A DNA stretch of 64,000 nt from Candidatus Sysuiplasma jiujiangense (GTDB taxonomy: Archaea; Thermoplasmatota; Thermoplasmata; Sysuiplasmatales; Sysuiplasmataceae), in assembly GCA_019721075.1 (NCBI GenBank), contig JAHEAD010000013.1, positions 1 to 64,000 of the forward strand, written 5' to 3'. Below, in pieces: positions 1-10,249 of the stretch. The position numbers and the translations under genes were made by a program. How positions within the stretch are numbered: the first letter of the stretch is position 1; each line of letters starts with the position of its first letter. The notes below the pieces were generated by a model that saw only the letters and a program-made list of their open reading frames with translations, was not told the DNA's origin and did not search any database.

Positions 1-115
1 GATAGGCTCCCTCCGGATAGTCCGAATTGCCTGCAGGCAGCTGAAAATGGCGTTCAAACCGCTTGAGCACAAAATCCTTAACCCTTCTTTCGTTTACATC
101 TTCCGTGGAGTGCAT
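1..115 (-). CDS. Partial unknown protein, N-terminus only
   Basis: An open frame starts at ATG (115-113, minus) and runs off the left edge after 38 codons. A GGAGG Shine-Dalgarno (plus-strand cctcc at 123-127) lies seven bases before the start, which is the main support for a real gene. The peptide begins MHSTEDVNERRVKDFVLKRF and has no recognisable domain in the visible part. No function is proposed. Confidence 0.45.
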   Translation of the reverse strand, partial: MHSTEDVNERRVKDFVLKRFERHFQLPAGNSDYPEGAY

Positions 116-424
116 CCCATTGCCTCCAAACAACGGAATGCACTCTCACATCAAAAAACAGTGCCAGTGCAGTAATTTCCCTATGCGGGACTACTGAGGT
201 ATCGGGCACACAGATCATCTAATGTCTTCGTTTTTGTTTGCTTGTATCGCTTGGTGTAAGTTCATTATCTACGCCTCCCTGTCAAATTTAATGTGAATGC
301 AATCCCGGGACGGGAGTACATAGAGTGCTCAGGAACATATGGCAAAAATGCCGATACATTTCAATTAAAATGATCAAATGCAAAATGTTTTGATAACGGC
401 ATAAGTAAGTTTTGACTCGGCTCA
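116..424. other. Intergenic, no gene seen
   Basis: This gap lies between the divergently placed left-edge gene start and the 3' end of the first giant surface protein. Apart from the Shine-Dalgarno of the left gene I see no open frame, RNA or repeat that I can support. Confidence 0.4.
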
Positions 425-3400
425 TTAGCTCTTTTCTTTGAATCGCTTTCTAAAATAGAACGACGTAGTTGTGAAAATTATACCCATTGCGATGGCAATG
501 TAAAGGGTTAATATAATAGGCGGAATGAGACCAACCGACAAGCTCAAGCTGAGAATTGCCTGAGGGTAAAAAGTAATGTTAACGAATAGACTTTTATTAT
601 TAACAACAAGAATTCCAGAAGGTGAATTCACCTTAGTTCCCTGCGGACCTGCGACTGAGTAGTGGTAAATGCCGCTTGAAACATTAAATACTACAATGGA
701 GGAGTTAGAATGAATACTTGTACCATTCAAATTTACTGTCCACTCAGCATGTGAAAAATCATTGGACTTAAAAATTATTTGATAGGTGTTCATATTGAAT
801 TGAATCTCTACAGTTTCACTTGAATTTTTTACACTGACATTGCCCGATGTCACATTTGCTTGAAATTTTAAAACTCTGGGTATTTGATAGGTGTAATATC
901 CATTCCTCACATCAAATGTAATTGAATTATTACTGGAAGTTTTACTTATATTATTTAGTTGTACGCTCCACTCGTAACCTAAGGGAAGGCCAGTTTGACG
1001 AAAAGTTAAATTGTACGAAATTGCAGTCCAATTTATAATGACAATTACATCAGATCCATTTACCCATACATGCCCCGTATTCGGATATGGATCGTAGTTT
1101 TCCACATTGTTCACTGCATAAACATACTCCCCGTTACTGACTTTGAAGTTGATGATGCTGTTCGCCGAGTTCTCTTTTGAGCCGTTCAGGTTTACTGACC
1201 AATTTGTTCCTTCAGGTAATCCAATTTCACGAAACGTGAGATTATGCGACACTGTGTAATTGATGAAAAAAATCGCACTTAGCGGCATGGATGAGGGATT
1301 GTATTTAACAGTCAATTTTGAAGGATAGTTTTGTTCAGGTGAACTTGAAATTAGTTCCGACTTGCCGGTTGTAGGATTGTACATCCAGATTCTTACAATG
1401 TTTTGGCCGGCAGGAATAGTGAATTGTATGTCTACCGGAGACGCTGTACTAGAATTTGCCGAAATGTATGTAACGTTGCTCTCAACCGCATAATTATAAA
1501 CAGTATCATTCCACTCGAAAGCTGGTTGAATTCCACCGACCAGCCCGTTTGAAAATGAAATAGTGGGAATCCCACTTGATGTGTTGACGTCCGGTGCAAT
1601 TTCCCAAGCCCACGCCTTCTCGCCAGTTAAACCTACCAGAGGACCAACATATTGCTCTTTTGACCAGTTAAATATGTATTCATTCTGTAAGCTCGAAACA
1701 CTCATAACTGCATCAATGTTCTTTATGGGTATTTCAAAACTCAAATTTGTATATTGTGGAAAATGGTAACCTGCAAAATTGTAGTATTTGGTGCTAATAT
1801 TATTGAATGGAACATATAAAGGATATTGAAAAGTCGGAATGTTCTCCTGAAGAAGATTTGGATAATAGAAGAAATGATCTCCTGATAAATATGTAGAGGA
1901 GTAAACTCCTTGACCCTGTGAAGAGCTGAATAAATCAACAGGTATTGTCTGGTTTGTAAGATTCAAGAAATAAGTGTTATTTATGTACAAGTAACCGGCC
2001 GAATGCCCGATATCAGTTTCTAAAACAGATGAATATGAACCATTGTGCCATGTCGTCGGTCCTGCGGTTGTCGCGATGTCATAAGGATTGTTAAAAAAGA
2101 CATCTGAATTGAAGTAAGAACCGATGCCCCCTTCAAGAACACCAAAAGCGGAAGCGCTTCCCACGCCAACACCCGGATCGTAAATGTCTGAATGATTAAC
2201 ATAAACTTTGCCCCACAAGGTGTTAGGCGGATTCGGAACATTGAGATCTTGAAAGAAACCTGCCCCATTGTCAGTTGTAAGGTTGTGTTGTTTCCACCAT
2301 ATAGTGGAATTAAAGTGCATTTTATAGAAGGTGTCATTACTGAATACAATTTGTGGGATATAAGGAGTCTGTACTGATGTAAAGGTTTCAAAGGGATTCC
2401 AATTCTGATCAGACCAGCCATTAGAGAAATTATCATGAGTCAAATTCCAATTGAATTGACCTGTAGCCTCGAACCCGATTGCGTCCATGCCATAAAGCCA
2501 GTTATAATCCATCTGCAAGTACTGGGGGTCAATTAACATCCCCCAGCCCTGATAGCTGCCTGTTTCCAAATTCAGTATTTGCTTCCTTATCGTGATATTG
2601 GGATAAGAAATAAAATAGTCATCATAGAGCTCAAGATGGGTTCCGCCGAGGCCGACATGTGTCCAGTGAAGCGATGTTGATTCCGGTGTGAAATTGAAAA
2701 TTGAATAAGTCACGTTCGCGAACTGCGGATTTAGGGTTACCCCGCCGGTAGTGGCAAGCATGGTAGAAAACGTATCATGAGTCGCGAACAATTCTGACCC
2801 GGTGATATACTGATCACCATAGTTCAGAAAACTAACATTAGAGTCATTATACCAGTAAGTATTGACTTCGTTGAATGAATACAATCCCCTGATACTGCTA
2901 TGATCAAAGGCCAGATATGCACCTTCGATCGTGGAGTTGATAATCTCCACATTGTTTAGGTGTGCATAACCGGTGGCGTGTGTCCCCGGAACGTTGCTAG
3001 ATGTCATATTGAAACGATAGAATTCAGAATTGTTAAAGTAGCCAACAAGGTTTGCGTAATTTGGATTGCCCGAGAATGGGGCCTCGAATATCGAGCCGGA
3101 TGAGCTGCCGGCGATCCATGGGCCCTGGACATCATTCATCTGCAAATCAGCTGATGGAATGAACTGGACTGCAGTAATATTTACGGATGAGAAAAAGACA
3201 ATACTGTTGTCAAATCGGACCATCTGCGTCGGTATTCCGTCCATTCCGAACGGATTCAGCCCTGAAAGTTCGAAGACAGTGGTGTTGTAAAAATAGAGAT
3301 TAGGGGTGTTAAACCAGGTAACGGTCGAATTAAGATATACAATTGTATTCACAAAACTGATGCTGTATGAAGAAGATGAAAATGGTGCAGAAAGAACCAC

Positions 3401-4456
3401 CGCTCCATCCTTGTATTCTATGTTTCCGGAAAGAGCTATGCTGTTTTCATAGCCCTCCGCAGGTGCAGGTCCGGAAACAGAAGCCGTCCAGTATGTGCGG
3501 CCATTGAGTGTAACAGAGATGTCATTGCCAGCCGAAAAACTTCCGCTCTGATTGGTCAGATAAAGGTCTGTCCCGGTCGCAGACTGCACTGAACCTGCCA
3601 CCCTGTAGCTGTAACTGTAAGACGAACTCAGTCCTGAATAGTTTGCATATCCCAGACTGTTTGTAACTTCTTTTATTAGCGGAGTTCCTGACTCACTGCT
3701 TCCATTGTATATGTAGACCGAAATTTGGGGAGCTTCCTGCCCATTACCAAAGTTTACGTTGATGTAGCCGTTTTTCAAAGTGCCCGCGGGTCCGTTTCCC
3801 ACTGCCTGGTACGTTGCATTGGAGGAGGGCATCAGATACCTTGTAAGCGTTTCTTTGTTGCCGGATATATCTATCTCCTGGGAAAAGGAAAGGTGTGCGG
3901 AACCGTCGCCCCTAATAGTTAGGAAATACCATCCTTCTGGAATCGTAAAATTAGCGTAACCCTTGCTGGATGTTACATTGGAATAGAATTTGTAAAGAGA
4001 TATATTCTGAAAAGTCACAGTCGAGTCGGCGGAAGCCGACCTGGATAACGGATGAAGCGTTCCGTTATAGGCGAGAACGGAAACTGAGGCGTATGACGAA
4101 GCAAGGTCAAGCGGATCGCTAACGTTGGCGGGGCCAAGATGGCCAGTTGGACCAACCTTGCCGATCGGTCCGAGATTCGAATAGGCAACAGAAAGGCCGC
4201 CGGTTCCCTGGACTCCTACATTCCTCGGGACTTTAGGCTGCTCATAAATGTAAGGGAAATTGAAGCCATAGAAGGATGTGGAACTGTTAGCTCCCACAGC
4301 CTCCTGCTGATATGTTTTACTTCCAGTCGTTTGAACCTTATTTAAGAGGCTAGTGTGTTTCAGGTCTTGAGCTGTGGCTGCAAAGGAAGTTAGGCAAAGA
4401 AGCAATGCTACAAAAAACACAATAACAATTCTGAAATGCTTGCTATTTTGTAGCAT
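425..4456 (-). CDS. Giant anchored surface protein A (beta-helix-like, GLP repeats)
   Basis: A 1343-residue predicted secreted protein. Residues 1-30 form a signal peptide ending near AATAQ. Residues about 310-900 are rich in short strands with N, S, T, Y and F, of the right-handed beta-helix type. About 1070-1310 hold three tandem repeats of roughly 85 residues, two starting with LTFRExGLP-type motifs and a third, degenerate one starting at QIIFKSNDF. A hydrophobic segment near 1308-1335 followed by RKRFKEKS is a C-terminal membrane anchor, so the bulk should face outside. N-x-S/T sequons are very frequent. It is a paralogue of the protein at 15394-19263, with the same architecture, length and strand. 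The start follows a GAGG element. GLP-type repeats are known from Thermoplasmata secreted proteins such as thermopsins, but no protease motif was recognised. Its role (adhesion, S-layer-like coat or polysaccharide binding) is unknown. Confidence 0.85.
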   Translation of the reverse strand: MLQNSKHFRIVIVFFVALLLCLTSFAATAQDLKHTSLLNKVQTTGSKTYQQEAVGANSSTSFYGFNFPYIYEQPKVPRNVGVQGTGGLSVAYSNLGPIGKVGPTGHLGPANVSDPLDLASSYASVSVLAYNGTLHPLSRSASADSTVTFQNISLYKFYSNVTSSKGYANFTIPEGWYFLTIRGDGSAHLSFSQEIDISGNKETLTRYLMPSSNATYQAVGNGPAGTLKNGYINVNFGNGQEAPQISVYIYNGSSESGTPLIKEVTNSLGYANYSGLSSSYSYSYRVAGSVQSATGTDLYLTNQSGSFSAGNDISVTLNGRTYWTASVSGPAPAEGYENSIALSGNIEYKDGAVVLSAPFSSSSYSISFVNTIVYLNSTVTWFNTPNLYFYNTTVFELSGLNPFGMDGIPTQMVRFDNSIVFFSSVNITAVQFIPSADLQMNDVQGPWIAGSSSGSIFEAPFSGNPNYANLVGYFNNSEFYRFNMTSSNVPGTHATGYAHLNNVEIINSTIEGAYLAFDHSSIRGLYSFNEVNTYWYNDSNVSFLNYGDQYITGSELFATHDTFSTMLATTGGVTLNPQFANVTYSIFNFTPESTSLHWTHVGLGGTHLELYDDYFISYPNITIRKQILNLETGSYQGWGMLIDPQYLQMDYNWLYGMDAIGFEATGQFNWNLTHDNFSNGWSDQNWNPFETFTSVQTPYIPQIVFSNDTFYKMHFNSTIWWKQHNLTTDNGAGFFQDLNVPNPPNTLWGKVYVNHSDIYDPGVGVGSASAFGVLEGGIGSYFNSDVFFNNPYDIATTAGPTTWHNGSYSSVLETDIGHSAGYLYINNTYFLNLTNQTIPVDLFSSSQGQGVYSSTYLSGDHFFYYPNLLQENIPTFQYPLYVPFNNISTKYYNFAGYHFPQYTNLSFEIPIKNIDAVMSVSSLQNEYIFNWSKEQYVGPLVGLTGEKAWAWEIAPDVNTSSGIPTISFSNGLVGGIQPAFEWNDTVYNYAVESNVTYISANSSTASPVDIQFTIPAGQNIVRIWMYNPTTGKSELISSSPEQNYPSKLTVKYNPSSMPLSAIFFINYTVSHNLTFREIGLPEGTNWSVNLNGSKENSANSIINFKVSNGEYVYAVNNVENYDPYPNTGHVWVNGSDVIVIINWTAISYNLTFRQTGLPLGYEWSVQLNNISKTSSNNSITFDVRNGYYTYQIPRVLKFQANVTSGNVSVKNSSETVEIQFNMNTYQIIFKSNDFSHAEWTVNLNGTSIHSNSSIVVFNVSSGIYHYSVAGPQGTKVNSPSGILVVNNKSLFVNITFYPQAILSLSLSVGLIPPIILTLYIAIAMGIIFTTTSFYFRKRFKEKS

Positions 4457-5298
4457 GTGTTTATTCCTCGGGTCTGTCTACAGCTCGACGTGCTTCTCGA
4501 ATAACGTTGACTGTTTCTGGCGGCCTGAAGCGGCAGTCAAAACCATAGGCGCTGGGGCAACTAGCCTAATCCTGAAGTTATCATTTCCCATTTCCTCGTG
4601 CCAAGTAATTTCATGCTACATAAATCCCTCTCTCCATGAAATCACTGTCCAGACGGGCTTTTCGAAACCTGATTGGTCAATAACATGGTGTATTCGAAAA
4701 CGGCTACAACGGGAATGAGAAGCGTTAACAAAATCGATTTGTTATTCACAGAACGACAGAATTATATCCACAGAACCTCGGTTAATGAACGGAATTGATT
4801 TCCCGGCTAAAGTGGTTGCCCTGCGCAATGCAGTCATATGATCAATGTGAATAAAATAGCAAGCGAGGATATCCTCATTGCTCAACTGAAAATGCATGAC
4901 AAATCCGGAGCTCCGACAGAACGCATATAAAAATAAAGAACACCTTATACGCTAATTTTAGCAAGCAGTCTGGCAAAACTCTAAAGGGAAGATTCCCTGT
5001 CGCAAAGCGCTTACCAACAGAAGGCAAATTATGCTGGCGGCAGACAGTCTATTGGCAGCACACTAATCAGGCACCCTGAAATGAAATAGTTCGGAGGAAC
5101 ACGAGCAGTCATTACCTGCCGATGCCACTGATGCGGGAATTAAATATCTACAGTTTGTTAAGCGTTAGCAGTGCCTGAGATGTTTTTACAATTCATAGGA
5201 AAGACTGCGGAGCGATTAATTTATTGCGGCGCATGAATCGAATTGCATGCAAACCATCAATAACTCGGTAATATAGAAGAGATTGGTTTGTGATTACA
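4457..5298. other. Intergenic, about 840 bases, no gene seen
   Basis: This is the divergent gap between surface protein A and the first glycosyltransferase. I see only short shadow frames. A TATA-like taatata at about 5269-5275 lies about 27 bases before the ATG at 5299 and fits a leaderless promoter for the glycosyltransferase. Confidence 0.4.
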
Positions 5299-6459
5299 AT
5301 GGAAGGTATCACCAGAAAGGGAGAGGAGAAGCGTAATATACTGGTGCTTTTCCCGTTTTCACAAAGCTATCTACCCGAATTTGATGCATTTTGTGAATTG
5401 GATAAGTTTGCTGCATTCATTGTAACTGATTCAACCGACATTATGACAAAAATCGACAGAAACGCTCGCATTATACGACCTGATAAATTGATTCTTCCTA
5501 CTGGAGGCATACTCACCTACAAGCTCGGTTTTGTGAAAAACATTAAAGAAATTCTGCAAAAAACCGATCCCGCTGCCGTCATAACCTTCGAATTGTACTC
5601 CTCTCTCTCCTTTCAAATTTCCAAAATTAAGAACCGGTACTCTCTGAGACACATTGTGATTTGCTACGACACAATTCCGGCAGATGCTGCGCTATGGGGT
5701 GTCTTCCCTTTAACGAGATATTTCTCCCGGGAAGTAATGAAGGGGGCGGACGCAATAGTTGCACTCAGCAACAGAATTATGCAAGCTTCACTGGCATCTG
5801 GTGCGAGTGAGTCCAAAGTGAAATTGGCATATCCTGGCGTTTATTCCCATTCCAAAAGAGGGAGTAATCAGATGATTCCCGGCGACAATTCATTTAAACT
5901 GCTATTTCTGGGAAGACTTAGAAGGAATAAAGGAATCGAAACTCTCATTGCCGCATTTCAAATGTTGATAGATGAAGGATACAGCAACATGAAGCTTGTG
6001 ATCGCCGGCGATGGGCCGCTTGCCGAAAAGGTCTCAAACGCTGCCAGGAACAATAACAGAATAAATTATGTTGGAAACGTATACGGAGATATGAAATGGC
6101 AATTATTTTCAGAGTCGGATCTGTTTCTTTATCCGAGTGAAGATCAGATCACCTTGGGGAGGAGGAAAAGATGGGAAGAACAGACCGCGGCTGCAGTTAG
6201 AGAGGCCATGGCATCAGGCTTGCCTGTGATTGTCAGCAACAGCGGATCGCTACCCGAAATAGTGGGAAGGCAGGAGCAGGTATTTGATCAGGGGAGCATA
6301 CAGGAATTACACGATAAAATCCTGGAATTTTACCGATCGCCTTCACTCAGGGCAGAGCTCGCCGATTCAAATCTAAAGCGAAGCGCCAGTGAGTTTGATA
6401 TGAAAATGTTTTCCAGAAAAATCGAGTATTTAATAGATGGAACAGACATAATAAACTGA
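5299..6459 (+). CDS. Glycosyltransferase family 4 (GT-B fold)
   Basis: A predicted cytosolic GT-B glycosyltransferase of 386 residues. The C-terminal nucleotide-sugar domain begins near residue 200 with a phosphate-binding stretch (FLGRLRRNKGIETLI). It carries the retaining GT4 E-x7-E pattern (E-QTAAAVR-E) followed by AMASGLPVIVSNSGSLPEIVG. The acceptor and sugar cannot be read from sequence. It is the first gene of a plus-strand glycosyltransferase run. ATG 5299 is preferred because a TATA-like box lies about 27 bases upstream, which suits a leaderless start. A GTG at 5290, three codons earlier, is the alternative. Likely role: one step in building a surface or lipid-linked glycan. Confidence 0.88.
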   Translation: MEGITRKGEEKRNILVLFPFSQSYLPEFDAFCELDKFAAFIVTDSTDIMTKIDRNARIIRPDKLILPTGGILTYKLGFVKNIKEILQKTDPAAVITFELYSSLSFQISKIKNRYSLRHIVICYDTIPADAALWGVFPLTRYFSREVMKGADAIVALSNRIMQASLASGASESKVKLAYPGVYSHSKRGSNQMIPGDNSFKLLFLGRLRRNKGIETLIAAFQMLIDEGYSNMKLVIAGDGPLAEKVSNAARNNNRINYVGNVYGDMKWQLFSESDLFLYPSEDQITLGRRKRWEEQTAAAVREAMASGLPVIVSNSGSLPEIVGRQEQVFDQGSIQELHDKILEFYRSPSLRAELADSNLKRSASEFDMKMFSRKIEYLIDGTDIIN

Positions 6460-6802
6460 AGAAATTGTGGCGACTGTAAACAGACGGATTTTGATCGATC
6501 GTAGAGCAAACGATTTCAGTCTCGGATCGATCCCAATTCTCTGACCGGCATTACTGCCACTCCTGTTACAAGGCTTTACCGATGTGTAGCGAGTGTTCCA
6601 ACTACAGATGCTTCTTGAGTTACGCACGACCTTGCAAAATATGCAAAAGAGGAAGAAACCCACCGCGAATGATGAGATCCGAAGTCAAATTTAATGGTGA
6701 AGAATCCGAAGACTGCCGCGACGGGAACGGCATTGCGATCGCAGTGACTGGAGTAACCAAGATTTATACCGGTTACGCCGAATATGGTCAGTACGATTGT
6801 CA
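6460..6802. other. Intergenic, 340 bases, no firm gene
   Basis: This is the gap between two glycosyltransferases. A short Cys-rich frame (6582-6830) overlaps the start of the next gene and has no further support. A TATA-like tttata sits near 6762. Nothing else was seen. Confidence 0.35.
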
Positions 6803-7828
6803 ATGGAACCGTATATTACCGTCATTGTAACAGCGTTCAATCGACAGAATTTTGTCAAAGAAGCGGTTGAATCTGTCCTTGAACAGAATTTGGTAAGAGA
6901 TGAGTATGAAATAATCGTAGTGAATAATTTCAACGATCCCGAATTCGATGACTTCTGCAAAACTAACAACGTTCTGAGTCTTGGATATTCTGAAAATGGA
7001 ATGGGTCAAATGGTGGTTCTCGGAATAGAGGCAGCTAAGGGCGAGGTCATCTGCTTTCTGGACGATGATGATACGTTCAATGAAGGAAAACTCCTTTACG
7101 TCAGGGATCTGTTTATCAGCAATCCGAAGCTAATCTATTACCACAACGACGGGATCTACACTGACCTGCATATGAATCCCATTGAGTCATTAAATATGCA
7201 AAATACAAAGCAGGTTGAATCAATTTTCCTGGAAGAAAACGAGAAGGATATTTCGCTGAAGAATTTTCTGCAACATGTCCACAGGTTTGGATCGTCATGC
7301 ATATCCATAAGAAAATCACCGTTCGACCAGTACCTTGATGGCATTAAATTAATTAGAGTCTCTCCTGATATTGTCATAACGACCTGTGCAATGCTGGCGA
7401 CGGGTGCGGTTTATTCAGACAACAGAAAACTGACAAATTACAGAGTGTGGGAATTGCAGTGGTCCAGCTATCGAACGGACAAGACTCCCGATGGGATAAA
7501 TACAATCCATTCCAGAGCGGTAGATTCAGCTTACGGATACGAGGTACTTTCGCAATTTACACTCGCATCGCCTCATATCCACGTGAAGAGGTATATTGAA
7601 GGTGTGCTTCTTGCGAGGACAGTATCATGCTCGATTTTGAACCCAAACCCCTCACGAAAAGAACTTGTGGCAGCATGGAAAAGATTCGTTGCGAAGAGAA
7701 GTCTGACCGATACAGTCAACCTGCTTATGGAAAGTTCGACAATCTTTTCATTGCTGAGCACGATTGCCTATGGGATAGCACCAAAACTATCCAGAACAAT
7801 TTTTATAAGACTCACCCCCACGGTATAG
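6803..7828 (+). CDS. Glycosyltransferase family 2 (GT-A fold)
   Basis: A 341-residue GT2-type enzyme. The N-terminus MEPYITVIVTAFNRQNFVKE is the classic GT2 opening strand. An acidic metal/nucleotide-binding run FLDDDDTFNEGK lies near residue 93. The C-terminal third is alpha-helical and unassigned. GT2 enzymes are usually inverting transferases using UDP-, GDP- or dTDP-sugars. Donor and acceptor are unknown here. ATG 6803 puts the first strand at the usual position. TTG 6797, two codons upstream, is possible. It lies between two GT4 genes on the same strand but is spaced too far from them to prove an operon. Confidence 0.87.
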   Translation: MEPYITVIVTAFNRQNFVKEAVESVLEQNLVRDEYEIIVVNNFNDPEFDDFCKTNNVLSLGYSENGMGQMVVLGIEAAKGEVICFLDDDDTFNEGKLLYVRDLFISNPKLIYYHNDGIYTDLHMNPIESLNMQNTKQVESIFLEENEKDISLKNFLQHVHRFGSSCISIRKSPFDQYLDGIKLIRVSPDIVITTCAMLATGAVYSDNRKLTNYRVWELQWSSYRTDKTPDGINTIHSRAVDSAYGYEVLSQFTLASPHIHVKRYIEGVLLARTVSCSILNPNPSRKELVAAWKRFVAKRSLTDTVNLLMESSTIFSLLSTIAYGIAPKLSRTIFIRLTPTV

Positions 7829-7933
7829 TTCCCTAATAAATTCCGCCGGAGCCATTTATGGTATAAAGGAATCAATTGTAAGAGGGCTATCAGACAATTT
7901 CATTAACCCAGAATCATTTCAGCTTCCTGAAGG

Positions 7934-9106
7934 TTGCAATTGCCTAAAAATGCCGTTATGATAGTTTCATTCTTTTTCAGACCCAACATAGGAGGAATTG
8001 AAACTCATCTGAATGATCTTATCAGGCTGATAGAGTCAAAGGGATTGAACATATATGTTGTGACATTTCAGCCGCTCACCAGTACGAAAAGAGGAAAGAC
8101 TGTAGAACACTCCAATTCGACAAAAATTTATCGCATTCCGAATCCTCTTTTCGACTCTTTTTATCGTCTTGACAGGCACTCGGTTGTCAGATTTTTAATC
8201 CTTTCGCCTCTGCTTTTCATATCTGCATCCGCAATCCTTGCAAAATACAGAAGTCAAATAGGCGTAATACATGCAAACAATTACGTAACAGCGTTCACGA
8301 CCGCTGTAATGTCTAAAATTTTTAACACAAGATCTGTCATAACAGTTTATGACACACACGATTTTTTTGGTGAAAACAGTCCCATGTTTCTTCGAAGATT
8401 TGCCGGAAGACTGCTCTCTTCATATGATTCGATAATCGCTATATCTGAAAGGGGAAAGCGTGACATTTTGTCATTAAATGTTGACACCAGAAAAATTATG
8501 GTAATGACATTCTGGATTGACACCACTGCTTTCACCCCGTGCCAAAACTCTTCAGAAAAATATTTCCGCCACCCTGAAAGGAAATTTTCAATACTCTATG
8601 TGGGAAGGCTCATTGAAACAAAGGGGGTGTTGTTGCTCCTTAGGGTTGCAGAGAGATTAAAATCTGACCATAACATTGTATTCAACTTCATTGGACAGGG
8701 TCCGCTAAAGCAGAAAATAATCGAGGCCGCTGAAACCGGAACGAACGTTTTCTATCTGGGCGCATTTGGACCGGAAAAACTCAGAGAATACTATTGCGAT
8801 GCTGATGTGACAATAGTTCCTTCGATTCATGAAGAGGGTTATGGGCGGGTTATTATGGAGTCGATTGCCTGTGCAACTCCGGTCATAGCTTCCAGGCGGG
8901 GCGCGATAGTAGAGGCAATCGACGATAGCGTTGGCATTCTGGTGGAACCGGAAGTGGAGTCAATACTTAGTGTATTGGAAACAATATCAAAAGACAGATC
9001 CATTCTCGGGAGACTGGCGGCCAATTGCCGGCTTTATGCTGAACGAAAGTTCAGCGAATCCAATGGTGAAATTATCTTGAACTCATATATCCGCGATGGT
9101 TTATGA
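7934..9106 (+). CDS. Glycosyltransferase family 4
   Basis: A GT-B glycosyltransferase of 390 residues. The acceptor-domain signature PNIGGIETHL lies near residue 17. The donor domain starts at ILYVGRLIETKG, and HEEGYGRVIMES contains the E-x7-E motif, followed by ACATPVIASRRGAIVEAI. This is the best-preserved GT4 pattern in the window and is typical of transferases extending a lipid-linked glycan on the cytosolic face. The frame opens with TTG at 7934. An ATG at 7958 gives MIVSFFFRPNIGG and is the main alternative start. It is co-oriented with its neighbours, with about 105 bases before it. Confidence 0.88.
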   Translation: MQLPKNAVMIVSFFFRPNIGGIETHLNDLIRLIESKGLNIYVVTFQPLTSTKRGKTVEHSNSTKIYRIPNPLFDSFYRLDRHSVVRFLILSPLLFISASAILAKYRSQIGVIHANNYVTAFTTAVMSKIFNTRSVITVYDTHDFFGENSPMFLRRFAGRLLSSYDSIIAISERGKRDILSLNVDTRKIMVMTFWIDTTAFTPCQNSSEKYFRHPERKFSILYVGRLIETKGVLLLLRVAERLKSDHNIVFNFIGQGPLKQKIIEAAETGTNVFYLGAFGPEKLREYYCDADVTIVPSIHEEGYGRVIMESIACATPVIASRRGAIVEAIDDSVGILVEPEVESILSVLETISKDRSILGRLAANCRLYAERKFSESNGEIILNSYIRDGL

Positions 9107-9336
9107 TGCTATGAATGAATCGCGGTTTTGATGCGGAGCTCACTTTCGCCTTTCAATGATTGCGCAGCCAATCGTTTGGCAGTACAGCCTGAAGACACAT
9201 TTCCTAACTCGGAACAGTGTCCGTCTTAACAGGAAGCATTTTTGACCGGTTCGCTTATGTCACATACGGGCTGCACTGAATGGCAAAAGGAAAGGCGGAA
9301 GGATTGCTCGACCCCCTGTCATATAATCAATTGGCA

Positions 9337-9882
9337 ATGAAGAAGATAGTGATCATCGGCTGGCCTGCCTCAGGAAAATCAACCTTCTCGGATACGCTTT
9401 CTCACTTAATGAACATCCCTGTCTACCATCTTGATGCTCTATACTGGAAACCAGGGCATATTGCAATCAGTAATGAAGACTGGATAAAACTGCAGTACAG
9501 GATGATTTCCGGTGAATATTGGATTGTTGAAGGAAATTATAGAACAACGCTTAACATCAGGTTAAGTGCAGCAGACAGCATCATATTTTTTGACATGCCA
9601 ATGTCAGTATGTCTCCGCAACGCAATCATTAGGATGATTAGGCACTATGGGCGTGAGAGAATCGGCATGTCGGCCGGCAATAGTGAAAGGCTCGACAGGC
9701 ATTTCTTAATGAGACTTATGAGAATATTCTGGATATACCCTGCCCTGGAAAGAGGGGAAACCATACGACTCGTTAAGTCACTGGGAGTGGAAAAAAATGT
9801 AGTAATCTTTCGCAATTACAGAGAAACAGTGAAATTTATAAGAGAGATTGGTGCGCTGCCAAACCGTTCGAAGGGCAGGTGA
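9337..9882 (+). CDS. P-loop kinase-like protein (adenylate kinase / FlaR-like)
   Basis: A 181-residue small nucleoside-triphosphatase. It opens with a strand and a Walker A motif (GWPASGKST), then the YHLDALYWKPG stretch typical of proteins annotated as adenylate-kinase-like or 'topology modulation' (FlaR) P-loop kinases, and the EGNYR motif near residue 66. Family members are small cytosolic kinase-like proteins with poorly known substrates. Here it sits between glycosyltransferases, so a role in sugar or nucleotide phosphorylation is possible but is inference only. ATG 9337 fits the family start. An upstream ATG at 9280 would add 19 residues before the first strand. Confidence 0.75.
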   Translation: MKKIVIIGWPASGKSTFSDTLSHLMNIPVYHLDALYWKPGHIAISNEDWIKLQYRMISGEYWIVEGNYRTTLNIRLSAADSIIFFDMPMSVCLRNAIIRMIRHYGRERIGMSAGNSERLDRHFLMRLMRIFWIYPALERGETIRLVKSLGVEKNVVIFRNYRETVKFIREIGALPNRSKGR

Positions 9883-10249
9883 CTTGCATAAATATTTGTC
9901 GTAGACGAGGCAGGCGAGTCGCGATTTGACAACAGGTCCAGGGAACAAAAGCAGTATTGGTTGAAAATGGCTTACTCTAAATGCTGTTTAGGTTATGCTA
10001 TCCACAAAAGTGAGAATTTTTTAACGGCCTTCCCATGAATCAGCCATTCACCAGTTGACAATTTTATCCTGAATACACAATGGTGAAGAAGCAGAGTTTC
10101 ATGTATTCAACGGAGTTTGGCAACAATTAAAAAGATAGCGGTCGTAACTCGATTAAGCTGGACGGCAATGCAACAGCTCAAATAAGGTGAACCTGAAGTT
10201 GATATTTCTGTTAAACCGGCGACGAAGACCGAAGCAGGAAGGGCAAACA
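9883..10249. other. Intergenic, 370 bases, no gene seen
   Basis: This is the gap before the next glycosyltransferase. An aggaaggg stretch just before ATG 10250 is a fair Shine-Dalgarno. No other feature was seen. Confidence 0.4.

Noticed and set aside
6582-6830. Short Cys-rich plus-strand frame before the GT2 gene
   Set aside because: It overlaps the GT2 start, has no promoter or Shine-Dalgarno of its own, and gives no recognisable domain.
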